Shown here piece after piece: positions 17,548-25,929 of a DNA stretch of 60,608 nt. The notes under the pieces are model-generated. The model saw nothing but the letters and a program-made list of their open reading frames with translations. It was not told where the DNA came from and searched no databases. The stretch is from Streptococcus australis (lineage in GTDB: Bacteria > Bacillota > Bacilli > Lactobacillales > Streptococcaceae). The position numbers and the translations under genes were made by a program. The stretch is from NCBI RefSeq assembly GCF_019930045.1, contig NZ_JAHZQQ010000007.1, positions 1 through 60,608 on the forward strand, written 5' to 3'. The stretch's first letter is position 1. Each line of letters begins with the position of its first letter.

Positions 17548-18987
17548 TTATTTTGTTAACTTCTTAGACCGTAACACAGTAAAGCCAACTGCACAGCCCA
17601 AGATACCAACCAGGATAATCACAGGCATCATCTTTTCACCTGTACTTGGAAGAACTTTTTTCTTACCTGTTTTTGGAATATCGTTGTTTTCAGTTGTAGT
17701 CGGATCGGAAGGTTTTGATGTCGTTGTTGTCGTAGATGAACTTGATGAAGAACTAGAGCTTGATGAAGGGGATGAGCTTGATGAAGAACTAGAACTTGAT
17801 GAAGAGGATGAGCTTGATGAAGAACTAGAACTTGATGAAGAGGATGAGCTTGATGAAGAACTAGAACTCGATGAAGAGGATGAGCTTGATGAAGAACTAG
17901 AACTCGATGAAGAGGATGAGCTTGATGAAGAGGATGAGCTTGATGAAGAACTAGAACTTGGTGTCGGTGGCGTTTGTTCTTTCTCACCCAGTCCTTCTCC
18001 AGAACCTGTTTCCAATCTCACTTCTCGTGTTAAGCTACGTGGCTCTGGGAAATTGGTTGCTTTCCATGTCAAGGTGTTATGAACGAGATCACCAACTTTT
18101 GTACCAGGAGCTACTTTAGTAGAGTATTCGATGTACATTGGCCAATTGTAATTATCTCCAAAGTCAATTGTAAATCCTGTAATCTGACCAGCTTCATTCT
18201 TGTCGAAGACAGCTTTTTTACTGAAATTGTCTAAAACTGGCAGACTTAAAATATGGGCTTCATTTCTAATGCCACCTTCTACTGAACTAAAGCGAACCGC
18301 ACGGAAACTACCTTCTACCAGTGTCAAGCCATCTCCAAATTGATCTTTAATGACCATTCCACGAAGAATATCTTGACGAGCATTTAAGATAATCCGCCAT
18401 TTTACAATCGTTGGATCCTTTTGGTCTTGGTAGCCATATTTCATTTCATAGTCACCAGCTTGACCATCTGTTTTTTCGTAGTTTAATGAAAAATCTGTAT
18501 TGCCAATTTTAAAAGTCAATGGGGATGTTTTTGTAACAACCTCTGGATCCACTTTCACATCAAAACGCAAAGCTACGCGTTTATTGAGTGGGTGGGAAGC
18601 AAAGTAATCGTTAAAAGTAACGGTTACGGTCTTGTTTGCTGTATTGACAACAGCTTTCCCAACTGTCTGACCATTTGTTTGACCTTCTTCCACCACATCA
18701 AATTCGAGAGCTGTATAGAAGGTTAATTCTTTCGGCAAAGACAAGGTCAGGGTATCTCCTGCTTGAATGGCTTGTGTATCTGGAAAGGCTACATTGATGG
18801 TAGCGGACAATTTTTCGTTTGTTAAAACTGTAGTTCCACTGGTTACTACTTGGTTTTCCTTGGTCAGACTAGCTGTTTGCGTATAAGACAGGACTTCAGA
18901 CGCTTGAATAGTTTGAACAAAAGCATTCGAAAAGAGAACTGTAGCAACAAGGGCTAGGGACCACATGATTCGACGTAAATATTTCAT
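17548..18987 (-). CDS. LPXTG-anchored serine-repeat adhesin with Cna-like binding region
   Basis: 479 residues. Residues 1-29 are a signal peptide (cut likely after IQA). Residues 35-330 look like the two-domain Ig-like ligand-binding region of Cna/SdrG adhesins (GDTLTLSLPKEL, VALRFDVKVDPE, IVKWRIILNARQD, IKDQFGDGLTLVEGSF). A stalk follows with 63 consecutive serines, one proline and 11 more serines, then a short Thr/Pro linker. The end has the sorting signal LPSTG, a hydrophobic helix and a basic tail, with a second IPKTG motif 10 residues before it. It lies 43 bp behind glmM with no clear terminator between. The ligand is unknown. Confidence 0.85.
   Translation of the reverse strand: MKYLRRIMWSLALVATVLFSNAFVQTIQASEVLSYTQTASLTKENQVVTSGTTVLTNEKLSATINVAFPDTQAIQAGDTLTLSLPKELTFYTALEFDVVEEGQTNGQTVGKAVVNTANKTVTVTFNDYFASHPLNKRVALRFDVKVDPEVVTKTSPLTFKIGNTDFSLNYEKTDGQAGDYEMKYGYQDQKDPTIVKWRIILNARQDILRGMVIKDQFGDGLTLVEGSFRAVRFSSVEGGIRNEAHILSLPVLDNFSKKAVFDKNEAGQITGFTIDFGDNYNWPMYIEYSTKVAPGTKVGDLVHNTLTWKATNFPEPRSLTREVRLETGSGEGLGEKEQTPPTPSSSSSSSSSSSSSSSSSSSSSSSSSSSSSSSSSSSSSSSSSSSSSSSSSSSSSSSSSSSSSSSPSSSSSSSSSSSTTTTTSKPSDPTTTENNDIPKTGKKKVLPSTGEKMMPVIILVGILGCAVGFTVLRSKKLTK
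17734..17958 (-). repeat. 36-bp tandem repeat coding poly-serine
   Basis: About five copies of a 36-bp unit (on the plus strand GATGAAGAGGATGAGCTT plus GATGAAGAACTAGAACTT), each giving 12 Ser. An extra 18-bp half unit lies near 17925-17942. Copies are almost identical, with a C/T change in two, which suggests recent slippage or recombination. Confidence 0.95.
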
Positions 18988-19000
18988 ATTGACCTCCTCA

Positions 19001-19018
19001 ACTCTCGCTTGGAGAGTT
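19001..19018 (-). promoter_or_regulatory. Hairpin in front of the adhesin ribosome binding site
   Basis: AACTCTC and GAGAGTT pair around a 5-nt loop in the 43-bp glmM-adhesin gap. The stem ends directly against the GAGGAGG ribosome binding site and has no T-run, so it is more likely a leader or mRNA-processing structure than a terminator. Confidence 0.5.
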
Positions 19019-19029
19019 CACTTCTTTAT

Positions 19030-20385
19030 TTAATCTTCAAGACCAATTTCATCTTTGACCACAGCGGCAATTGTATCTACATAGTAATCCACTTCTTCAT
19101 CAGTCGGAGCTTCTGCCATGACACGAAGAAGAGGTTCGGTACCACTTGGACGCACTAAGATACGACCATTCCCAGCCATTTCAGCTTCCATTTTTTCAAT
19201 AATCGCGCGAATGGCAGGAACTTCCATAGCCTTATCTTTCATGCTGTTTTCAACACGGATATTGACCAATTTTTGAGGATAGATGGTAACTTCTGATGCA
19301 AGATCTGATAAAGTACGACCAGTTTCTTGCATAATCTTGGTCAATTGAACGGCACTCATCTTACCATCCCCAGTAGTATTGTAGTCCATGACAATCACGT
19401 GACCAGACTGTTCACCACCTAGATTGTAACCAGACTTCCGCATCTCTTCGACCACATAGCGGTCTCCGACAGCAGTCACAACCTTGTTAATGCCCTTGGC
19501 ATCCAAAGCCTTATGGAAGCCTAGATTGGACATAACCGTCGTTACGATAGTGTTATCTTTTAAGAGGCCCTTCTCAGAAAGGTAGGTCCCGATAATGTAC
19601 ATGATTTTATCACCATCAACTAGGTCTCCATTTTCATCAACTGCAATCAAACGGTCACTATCTCCATCAAAAGCCAAACCAATGGCCGCACCAGATTCTC
19701 GGACAGCCTCTTGCAAAGCCTCAGGATGGGTAGAGCCTACTTGGTCATTGATATTGAGACCATTTGGGCTTTCTCCAATAACTGTCAAGCGTGCTCCTAA
19801 GTCAGCAAATACTTGGCGGGCACTTGTAGATGCGGAACCATTCGCAGCATCCAAAGCCACGTGCATTCCTTCAAGCTGGGTTCCAGTTGAAACTAAGTAT
19901 TCTTGATACTTACGAAGTCCTTCAGGATAGTCCATCACTGTTCCAAGACCTTCTGCACTAGGACGAGGAAGAGTATCAGTCTCCGCATCCAATAAGGCTT
20001 CAATCTCTAGTTCACGGTCATCGTCTAATTTATAGCCGTCATTCCCAAAGAATTTAATCCCATTGTCTAGGGCTGGATTATGACTGGCAGAAATCATGAC
20101 CCCAGCACTTGCACCTTCAGAACGAACTAAATAAGCTACACCTGGTGTTGCAATTACACCCAATTTATAAACTTTAATCCCTACAGATAGGAGACCTGCT
20201 ACGAGAGCACTTTCTAACATTTCACCAGAAATACGGGTATCTCGTCCTACGAAAACAAGTGGAGTTTCTTGCTCATGTTGACTGAGGACATAACCTCCGT
20301 ATCGACCGAGCTTGAAGGCCAACTCTGGCGTCAATTCGACGTTTGCTTCTCCACGGACTCCGTCCGTTCCAAAATATTTACCCAT
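19030..20385 (-). CDS. glmM: Phosphoglucosamine mutase
   Basis: 451 residues starting [20 protein letters not shown]. The active-site serine is in [19 protein letters not shown] near residue 101, the metal loop is [16 protein letters not shown] near 240 and the phosphate-binding loop [14 protein letters not shown] near 415. It converts glucosamine-6-phosphate to glucosamine-1-phosphate for UDP-GlcNAc and the cell wall. Last enzyme of the cdaA-cdaR-glmM operon; GlmM is known to bind and inhibit CdaA in related Firmicutes, so wall precursor and c-di-AMP levels are linked. Confidence 0.97.
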   Translation of the reverse strand: MGKYFGTDGVRGEANVELTPELAFKLGRYGGYVLSQHEQETPLVFVGRDTRISGEMLESALVAGLLSVGIKVYKLGVIATPGVAYLVRSEGASAGVMISASHNPALDNGIKFFGNDGYKLDDDRELEIEALLDAETDTLPRPSAEGLGTVMDYPEGLRKYQEYLVSTGTQLEGMHVALDAANGSASTSARQVFADLGARLTVIGESPNGLNINDQVGSTHPEALQEAVRESGAAIGLAFDGDSDRLIAVDENGDLVDGDKIMYIIGTYLSEKGLLKDNTIVTTVMSNLGFHKALDAKGINKVVTAVGDRYVVEEMRKSGYNLGGEQSGHVIVMDYNTTGDGKMSAVQLTKIMQETGRTLSDLASEVTIYPQKLVNIRVENSMKDKAMEVPAIRAIIEKMEAEMAGNGRILVRPSGTEPLLRVMAEAPTDEEVDYYVDTIAAVVKDEIGLED

Positions 20386-20412
20386 TATGATAATCCTTTC
20401 GATGAATCTTTA

Positions 20413-21153
20413 TTAATTGCTATTATTTGATGAGGAACTGGATGACGACGAGCTAGAACCTGTCTGTTTCAACTCAATCTTCATGTATAGCTCGGATGGA
20501 GAGATAATGACAGGTAAATCATTCCCCTCGCTATCTACCGCCTTTAAGGAGACGGTTGCCGTGTAGGTATTGTTTAAAAGATCTCCTTCAGGGAAGATGG
20601 CTTCTACATGATCAACTTTGGCTAAAGTGTCCTGGTCGCTGGTTACAGAGACCTTATCGTCAGAAAAAGTAACATGTGAGAGACTCCACCCTGGGGCAAT
20701 TTGTTTGTCTGGTACCGTGACGGAAACATCAATCTTTTTCGTTTTTTTCTTACCAATTTTTGCAGTAACTTTCTGAGGTTCGATGGTTGCAGTCAATCCT
20801 GAAGGCAGGTCTTCGACCTTTAAGGTGATTTCATGCTGGCCCTCTTTCAGATTGCTAAGATCAGCTACCACTTTAAATTTACGAGTACTAGCCTGCATTT
20901 CTGATGCTAAGGCGACACGGTTAGATCCCTTAAGAAAAACTGTTACTTCTGAACTAATCCCGCTAACAAAATATTTACTATCGTTATATTTTACATCAAT
21001 CGGAATATTGGTTAAGGTGTTCGTGTAAGTTTCAGAGCTCACTTGACGCGCACTACTGTTATTCTGGAAATTAACAGAGGTGGCAATGATGAATAAGAGA
21101 CTTGAGAAAAAGACTGATGTCACAATATAGACAATTTTTCTTTTTGGAATCAT
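20413..21153 (-). CDS. cdaR: CdaR, YbbR-domain regulator of c-di-AMP synthesis
   Basis: 246 residues. An N-terminal membrane anchor (about 8-25) is followed by YbbR repeats (PIDVKYNDSKYFVSG and similar strand-rich units) facing outside, and a Ser/Asn-rich C-terminal tail with 9 serines in a row. CdaR binds and tunes CdaA. Its ATG overlaps the cdaA stop by 4 bp. The poly-serine tail recalls the adhesin two genes downstream but is shorter and not made of the same 36-bp unit. Confidence 0.93.
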   Translation of the reverse strand: MIPKRKIVYIVTSVFFSSLLFIIATSVNFQNNSSARQVSSETYTNTLTNIPIDVKYNDSKYFVSGISSEVTVFLKGSNRVALASEMQASTRKFKVVADLSNLKEGQHEITLKVEDLPSGLTATIEPQKVTAKIGKKKTKKIDVSVTVPDKQIAPGWSLSHVTFSDDKVSVTSDQDTLAKVDHVEAIFPEGDLLNNTYTATVSLKAVDSEGNDLPVIISPSELYMKIELKQTGSSSSSSSSSSNNSN

Positions 21154-21998
21154 TTGATACGTCCTCCAAAAATTCTTGATTTCAAATCTTTTTTTCCTTG
21201 ATCTTCTGGAATAATGAAGGAACGCAATTCTTGTTCGAATTCTTCGATACTAAGGTCGTGTCTAAAGCTCCCATTTCTCGCAATGGAGATACCACCCGTT
21301 TCTTCTGAAACAACAAAGGTGAAGGCATCACTTACCTCAGACAAGCCGATGGCTGCCCGGTGTCGCGTACCGAACTCTTTTGAAATTCCCGTGCTTTCTG
21401 TTAAGGGGAGATAAGCACAAGATACAGCAATTTTATCATTGGTGACAATCACTGCCCCATCGTGAAGCGGGGTATTGGGGATGAAAATATTAATCAGAAG
21501 TTCGCCCGAAACATCTGCATCGAGGGGAATACCTGTGGAGATATATTCTTGGAGAGTTCTACTCCCTTGAATAGCAACCAAGGCACCAATCTTTCGAGGA
21601 CTCATATAAGCAACGGCTTTTACATAGGATTGAACCAATTTTTCTTCTGTACTAATCTGGTTGGTTGAGAAAAATTCAGTTGCTCGACCTAATCGTTCTA
21701 ATCCCGTCCGAATTTCAGGAGAGAAAATCACTACCGCAGCAATGACCCCGTATGTGATGATTTGGTTGATCAACCAAGAAATGGTCGTCAGACCAATCAT
21801 ATTGGCAACTAACTCAAATAAGAAAAAGGTCAAGACACCACGGACTAAAATCATAATTTTAGTGCCGACAATAGCTTTTATAAAATAATACAATAACCAG
21901 GCTACTAGGGCAATGTCAATAAGGTTGACAACCACACTCCATGGAGTGGGAAATAAACTGGCCCAATACTGGGGATTTGACAATTGTTGGATGTTCAC
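21150..21998 (-). CDS. cdaA: Diadenylate cyclase CdaA
   Basis: 282 residues. Three membrane helices (about 17-85) precede the DAC domain with the catalytic DGA in NTPLHDGAVIV near residue 177 and the RHR motif in FGTRHRAAIG near 209. It joins two ATP into c-di-AMP, which controls potassium uptake and turgor. The start is GTG at 21998; no better ATG exists in frame. A three-codon frame (ATG AGA TTG TGA) upstream ends by overlapping this GTG. First gene of cdaA-cdaR-glmM. Confidence 0.96.
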   Translation of the reverse strand: MNIQQLSNPQYWASLFPTPWSVVVNLIDIALVAWLLYYFIKAIVGTKIMILVRGVLTFFLFELVANMIGLTTISWLINQIITYGVIAAVVIFSPEIRTGLERLGRATEFFSTNQISTEEKLVQSYVKAVAYMSPRKIGALVAIQGSRTLQEYISTGIPLDADVSGELLINIFIPNTPLHDGAVIVTNDKIAVSCAYLPLTESTGISKEFGTRHRAAIGLSEVSDAFTFVVSEETGGISIARNGSFRHDLSIEEFEQELRSFIIPEDQGKKDLKSRIFGGRIK

Positions 21999-22114
21999 AA
22001 TCTCATACCTACCACTTCTCTTCTAGGCTTTTCACGCAGCTAACAATTGTGGATGATTACTAGAAACAGCAAGGCTTCTAGCAAATGGATAGCGCGTTCA
22101 AACTACTCTACATC

Positions 22115-22123
22115 ATTATATCA
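22115..22123 (-). promoter_or_regulatory. Extended -10 promoter of cdaA-cdaR-glmM
   Basis: TGA-TATAAT reading leftward, no good -35. It gives a 5' leader of about 110 nt before the GTG start of cdaA. Confidence 0.65.
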
Positions 22124-22163
22124 TGTTTCAACAGATTTTTCTGTAACCTTCTGTTGGTTTTTG

Positions 22164-22172
22164 TGATAAAAT
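22164..22172 (+). promoter_or_regulatory. Extended -10 promoter of murT, start-codon proximal
   Basis: TGA-TAAAAT ends only 7 bp before the murT ATG, and there is no Shine-Dalgarno sequence between. Transcription would begin at or next to the start codon, giving a leaderless mRNA. Confidence 0.6.
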
Positions 22173-22179
22173 ATGAATT

Positions 22180-23520
22180 ATGAAGATTAAGACTAGTATA
22201 GGGCTTATTGCCGGAAAAACGAGTAGTCACCTCTTGCGCTTGCTTGGTCGTGGCTCTACCCTTCCTGGAAAAATCGCCCTCCAAATTGATAAAGACATTT
22301 TACAATACCTGGCCCAGAACTACGAAATTGTGGTTATCACTGGTACGAATGGGAAAACCCTAACAACTGCTCTCACTGTTGGCATTCTTCAGGAGGCTTT
22401 CGGACCTATCGTGACCAATCCTAGTGGTGCCAATATGATTTCAGGGATTACGACTACTTTCTTGAACGCAAAAGGTTCTTCTGGTCGTCCAATTGCTGTT
22501 CTTGAAATCGATGAAGCCAGCCTGTCTCGAATTTGTGACTATATCACTCCGACCTTGTTTGTAATCACCAATATTTTCCGGGATCAAATGGACCGCTATG
22601 GGGAAATCTACACGACTTATCGGATGATTTTAGATGGGATTAAAAAAGCGCCACAAGCGACTGTTTTGATGAATGGGGATAGCCCTCTTTTCCATACCCT
22701 TCCCCTACCAAATCCCGTTCAATATTTTGGCTTTGACACGGAAAAAACTGCTCCGCAGCTAGCTCATTACAATACGGAAGGAATCGTTTGTCCAGAGTGT
22801 CACAGTATTTTAACTTACCAATTAAACACCTATGCCAATCTGGGAGATTACATTTGTGAAAGCTGTGGCTTCCATCGTCCTCCATTGACTGTGGCAGTTA
22901 ATGAATTGACCGAGCTGACCAATACTTCTTCTCACTTTAAAATCAACGGGACAAACTACCACATCAATATCGGGGGCCTCTATAATATTTATAATGCCCT
23001 CGCTGCAGTTGCTGTTGCCCATTATTTTGAAGTAAGCCCAGACGTCATTAAGCGTGGTTTCGACAAGAGTAAGGCTGTCTTTGGTCGTCAGGAAAGCTTT
23101 AAGATTGGAGACAAGGAATGTACCTTAGTCCTGATCAAAAATCCGGTTGGAGCTACTCAGGCTATTGAAATGATCAAACTAGCTCCATATCCTTTCAGCT
23201 TGTCTGTTCTTCTCAATGCTAACTATGCTGATGGGATCGATACCAGTTGGATCTGGGATGCGGACTTTGAGCAAATCACCCAAATGGACATCCCAGAGAT
23301 CAACGCCGGAGGGGTACGCCACTCTGAAATTGCTCGACGACTTCGGGTTACAGGCTATCCGGCTGAAAAGATCACAGAAATGGCTGAATTAAAAGAAGTC
23401 TTCCAACGCATCCAGCAACAGGAAACTCCTCACGCCTATATCTTAGCCACCTATACGGCCATGCTAGAATTCCGTGAATTGCTAGCTCAAGAACACCTGA
23501 TTGAAAAGGAGATGAATTAA
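22180..23520 (+). CDS. murT: Lipid II isoglutaminyl synthase subunit MurT
   Basis: 446 residues of the Mur ligase family. The ATP loop is [12 protein letters not shown] near residue 53. A Cys4 zinc ribbon (CPEC and CESC, about 204-231) is inserted in the central domain, as in known MurT. The C-terminal MurT-type domain contacts GatD. With GatD it amidates the alpha-carboxyl of D-Glu in lipid II, which is essential in streptococci and affects lysozyme and beta-lactam sensitivity. The GatD start overlaps its stop. No ribosome binding site precedes the ATG. Confidence 0.95.
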   Translation: MKIKTSIGLIAGKTSSHLLRLLGRGSTLPGKIALQIDKDILQYLAQNYEIVVITGTNGKTLTTALTVGILQEAFGPIVTNPSGANMISGITTTFLNAKGSSGRPIAVLEIDEASLSRICDYITPTLFVITNIFRDQMDRYGEIYTTYRMILDGIKKAPQATVLMNGDSPLFHTLPLPNPVQYFGFDTEKTAPQLAHYNTEGIVCPECHSILTYQLNTYANLGDYICESCGFHRPPLTVAVNELTELTNTSSHFKINGTNYHINIGGLYNIYNALAAVAVAHYFEVSPDVIKRGFDKSKAVFGRQESFKIGDKECTLVLIKNPVGATQAIEMIKLAPYPFSLSVLLNANYADGIDTSWIWDADFEQITQMDIPEINAGGVRHSEIARRLRVTGYPAEKITEMAELKEVFQRIQQQETPHAYILATYTAMLEFRELLAQEHLIEKEMN

Positions 23521-24308
23521 TGACGTATACTTCACTACAATCCCCTGATCAGGAAAACTACCAATACGAATTGAGAATTGCCCATCTTTATGGGAATCTG
23601 ATGAATACCTACGGGGACAATGGGAATATCCTCATGCTCAAGTACGTTGCGGAAAAACTTGGAGCTCATGTCACTGTGGATATCGTTTCTCTCAAAGACC
23701 GGTTCGACCCTGATGCCTACGATATCGCCTTTTTCGGTGGAGGTCAAGACTACGAACAGACCATTGTATCAGAAGATCTACCAGATAAAAAAGAAGACAT
23801 CGAACGCTTTATTGATGAAGATGGTGTGGTCCTTGCTATCTGTGGTGGCTTTCAACTTCTAGGCCAGTACTACATTGAAGCCTCTGGCAAGCGCATTGAG
23901 GGCCTTGGTATTATGGGACATTACACTCTCAACCAAGAAAACAATCGCTATATTGGCGACATCAAAATCCATAATGAAGAGTTCAACGAGACCTACTATG
24001 GTTTTGAAAACCACCAAGGTCGGACCTTCTTGGCAGAGGATGAAAAACCGCTAGGCAAGGTCGTCTACGGAAATGGGAACAATAAAGAAGATGGGTGCGA
24101 AGGCGTTCATTACAAAAACGTCTTTGGTAGCTACTTCCACGGTCCTATCCTCTCTCGCAACGCCAATTTGGCCTATCGCTTGGTGACAACAGCTCTGAAG
24201 AAAAAATATGGACAAGACATCGTCTTAGCAACTTACAATGATATCTTAAGCCTTGAAAAAGCAGAAGAATATACTGATGTGAAAAGCAAGGCTGAATTAG
24301 AAGAATAG
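23520..24308 (+). CDS. gatD: Lipid II isoglutaminyl synthase glutaminase subunit GatD
   Basis: 262 residues, class I glutamine amidotransferase. The nucleophile Cys108 is in [11 protein letters not shown] and the catalytic His207 is in GSYFHGPIL; the acidic third residue of a classic triad is not obvious, as in other GatD. It frees ammonia from glutamine and passes it to MurT. ATG overlaps the murT stop (ATTAATGAC), so the subunits are coupled. The first 16 residues are not conserved-looking; an internal start is possible. Confidence 0.95.
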   Translation: MTYTSLQSPDQENYQYELRIAHLYGNLMNTYGDNGNILMLKYVAEKLGAHVTVDIVSLKDRFDPDAYDIAFFGGGQDYEQTIVSEDLPDKKEDIERFIDEDGVVLAICGGFQLLGQYYIEASGKRIEGLGIMGHYTLNQENNRYIGDIKIHNEEFNETYYGFENHQGRTFLAEDEKPLGKVVYGNGNNKEDGCEGVHYKNVFGSYFHGPILSRNANLAYRLVTTALKKKYGQDIVLATYNDILSLEKAEEYTDVKSKAELEE

Positions 24309-24317
24309 GGAGACAAA

Positions 24318-24608
24318 ATGAATAAACGAAAACTACAATATGTTGCACTACTGATTGCAGTCTTGCTTATAGCGATTATTTCCTTGGCCAATATGCAAAC
24401 GGTGACTGTGAACTTTTTGCTGGTCCAATTTAAACTCCCTCTTATCATTTTGATTCTGGTTTGTGTCCTTCTTGGTTCGCTTGTGACTTTCTTAGTCAGC
24501 CTTCCAAAAAATTTCTCATTAAAACATGAGTTAAAAACCGCGAAAAAACAACTAGGACAAAAGATGTCAGGTGATAAAGAAGAAAAAATCAAACAAATCG
24601 AAAACTAA
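24318..24608 (+). CDS. LapA-domain (DUF1049) membrane protein
   Basis: 96 residues with two hydrophobic helices (about 8-26 and 40-62) around the NMQTVTVNFLLVQFKLPL motif, then a charged coiled-coil tail. This is the LapA/DUF1049 layout. It lies 9 bp behind gatD with GGGAG as ribosome binding site, so it is part of the murT operon. LapA is known as a lipopolysaccharide assembly factor in Gram-negatives; its role in streptococci is unknown. Confidence 0.8.
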   Translation: MNKRKLQYVALLIAVLLIAIISLANMQTVTVNFLLVQFKLPLIILILVCVLLGSLVTFLVSLPKNFSLKHELKTAKKQLGQKMSGDKEEKIKQIEN

Positions 24609-24632
24609 AAAGCACCAATCGGTGCTTTTTTC
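24605..24632. terminator. Terminator of the murT operon, convergent with the MFS genes
   Basis: AAAAAGCACC and GGTGCTTTTTT with a 4-nt loop. It is symmetric and serves both converging units. Confidence 0.9.
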
Positions 24633-24640
24633 ATGTTGTT

Positions 24641-25819
24641 CTAATCATTTTTTGCTTGTAGCTGCTTGGCGACTACTTGAGCTAGGAGTGAAAAGAGAAT
24701 AACGCCAGCACCAATGAAAAGAAAAGATACCATGCGGACACTTGGTAACCAAGTCATCAAGCCTTTAGCGATGGGCATAAAGAGAATGGCTAGGGTAAAA
24801 ATAGTGCTTAAGACCCTGCCCAGATAGTCTCCTTCCACCTTTGTTTGCACTTGGGTAAAAAAGTGAATATTAAAAATCGTCATAAAGAGTTCACAGACCA
24901 AATTTCCAGAAAAGGATAGAAGAGGAGGAAGAGGCAAGCCCATCATGAACACTCCCACTCCTGTTAAAATCAATAAGAAGAGAAGCATCTCCATGCTTGA
25001 TTTAACTTTATTGGCGATCAAGGCTCCGATGATGGAGCCAATAGCCCCCAAAGTTAAGATGGTCGCATAAGCGCCCTTGACTCCGTAGAGTCGATTGGAA
25101 AAGGGAAGTAAAAACTCAAAGGCTGCAAAAAAGAAATTGACGCTGGAAGCCACCAAAAGAAGGAAGAAAATCTCTTTCTGATGCCAGATATAGTTTAGTC
25201 CATCTTTCATATCCGAAAAAATATCTTTTCCCGTGAACCGTTTCTTTTCTTGAACTTTGGCTTCTTCTTTCGGAAGGGATGCCACTAGGACAAAGGCGAT
25301 GAAAAAGGTCAGTGCATCCAGTAAGAGGGTCGCATGGAGAGTGGCAAATTGTAAAACAAGGAAAGAGAACACAGGTGAGCTAACACCGACAACCTGTAAG
25401 ACCAACTCCAAGCGGGCATTATAGGTCACAATCTCGTCCTTCTCTACGACCTCAGTGATGATAGCTTTGTTGGCCGTACGAGAAAATGCAAAGGCAGTGG
25501 CCTGAACAATATTGGCAACAATCAGGCCTGCAATCATCCAACGATCGTTCCTGATAAAAGAAATCGCCAAACAAAGGAGACCACACACCAAGTCGGTCGT
25601 CATCAAAATCTTGCGACGAGAAAAACGGTCTGATATCACGCCTCCAAATGGATTGACTAAAATAGAGGTGACAAGCTCAGAAATTTGATAAATCCCCAAT
25701 ACCGTCTTTCCCACCGTCCCCATCGAGGCCAACCAGACACTATTCCCATAATCATAGAGCATATTTCCCATTCTATTAATCGCCCCACGAGCAATTAATT
25801 GGACTGCATGTCGATTCAT
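24641..25819 (-). CDS. MFS transporter, copy 1 of a tandem pair
   Basis: 392 residues from the MNRHAVQL start at 25819, chosen for AAGGAGG 8 bp upstream and for its match to the paralogue. About twelve hydrophobic helices with the GVISDRFSRRKILM loop 2-3 motif typical of drug/proton antiporters, close to MefA-type macrolide exporters in layout. The neighbouring copy is nearly identical over its whole length, so this is a recent duplicate. The substrate is unknown; no resistance determinant adjoins except the ABC-F gene 3 kb upstream. Confidence 0.85.
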   Translation of the reverse strand: MNRHAVQLIARGAINRMGNMLYDYGNSVWLASMGTVGKTVLGIYQISELVTSILVNPFGGVISDRFSRRKILMTTDLVCGLLCLAISFIRNDRWMIAGLIVANIVQATAFAFSRTANKAIITEVVEKDEIVTYNARLELVLQVVGVSSPVFSFLVLQFATLHATLLLDALTFFIAFVLVASLPKEEAKVQEKKRFTGKDIFSDMKDGLNYIWHQKEIFFLLLVASSVNFFFAAFEFLLPFSNRLYGVKGAYATILTLGAIGSIIGALIANKVKSSMEMLLFLLILTGVGVFMMGLPLPPLLSFSGNLVCELFMTIFNIHFFTQVQTKVEGDYLGRVLSTIFTLAILFMPIAKGLMTWLPSVRMVSFLFIGAGVILFSLLAQVVAKQLQAKND

Positions 25820-25929
25820 CAAAAAAACCTCCTTCATTTTCTGAAACTATTGTATCAGTTCATGAAAGAGGTTTTCATTTTGTCCCTTATTTGGGAAAAA
25901 TAATAAATTACAATTTTATAATAGGATAC

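Noticed and set aside
17684..18082. Plus-strand open frame of Leu-Asp-Glu repeats opposite the adhesin gene
   Set aside because: It is the antisense reading of the poly-serine repeat; no ribosome binding site, and the adhesin frame has signal peptide, domains and anchor.
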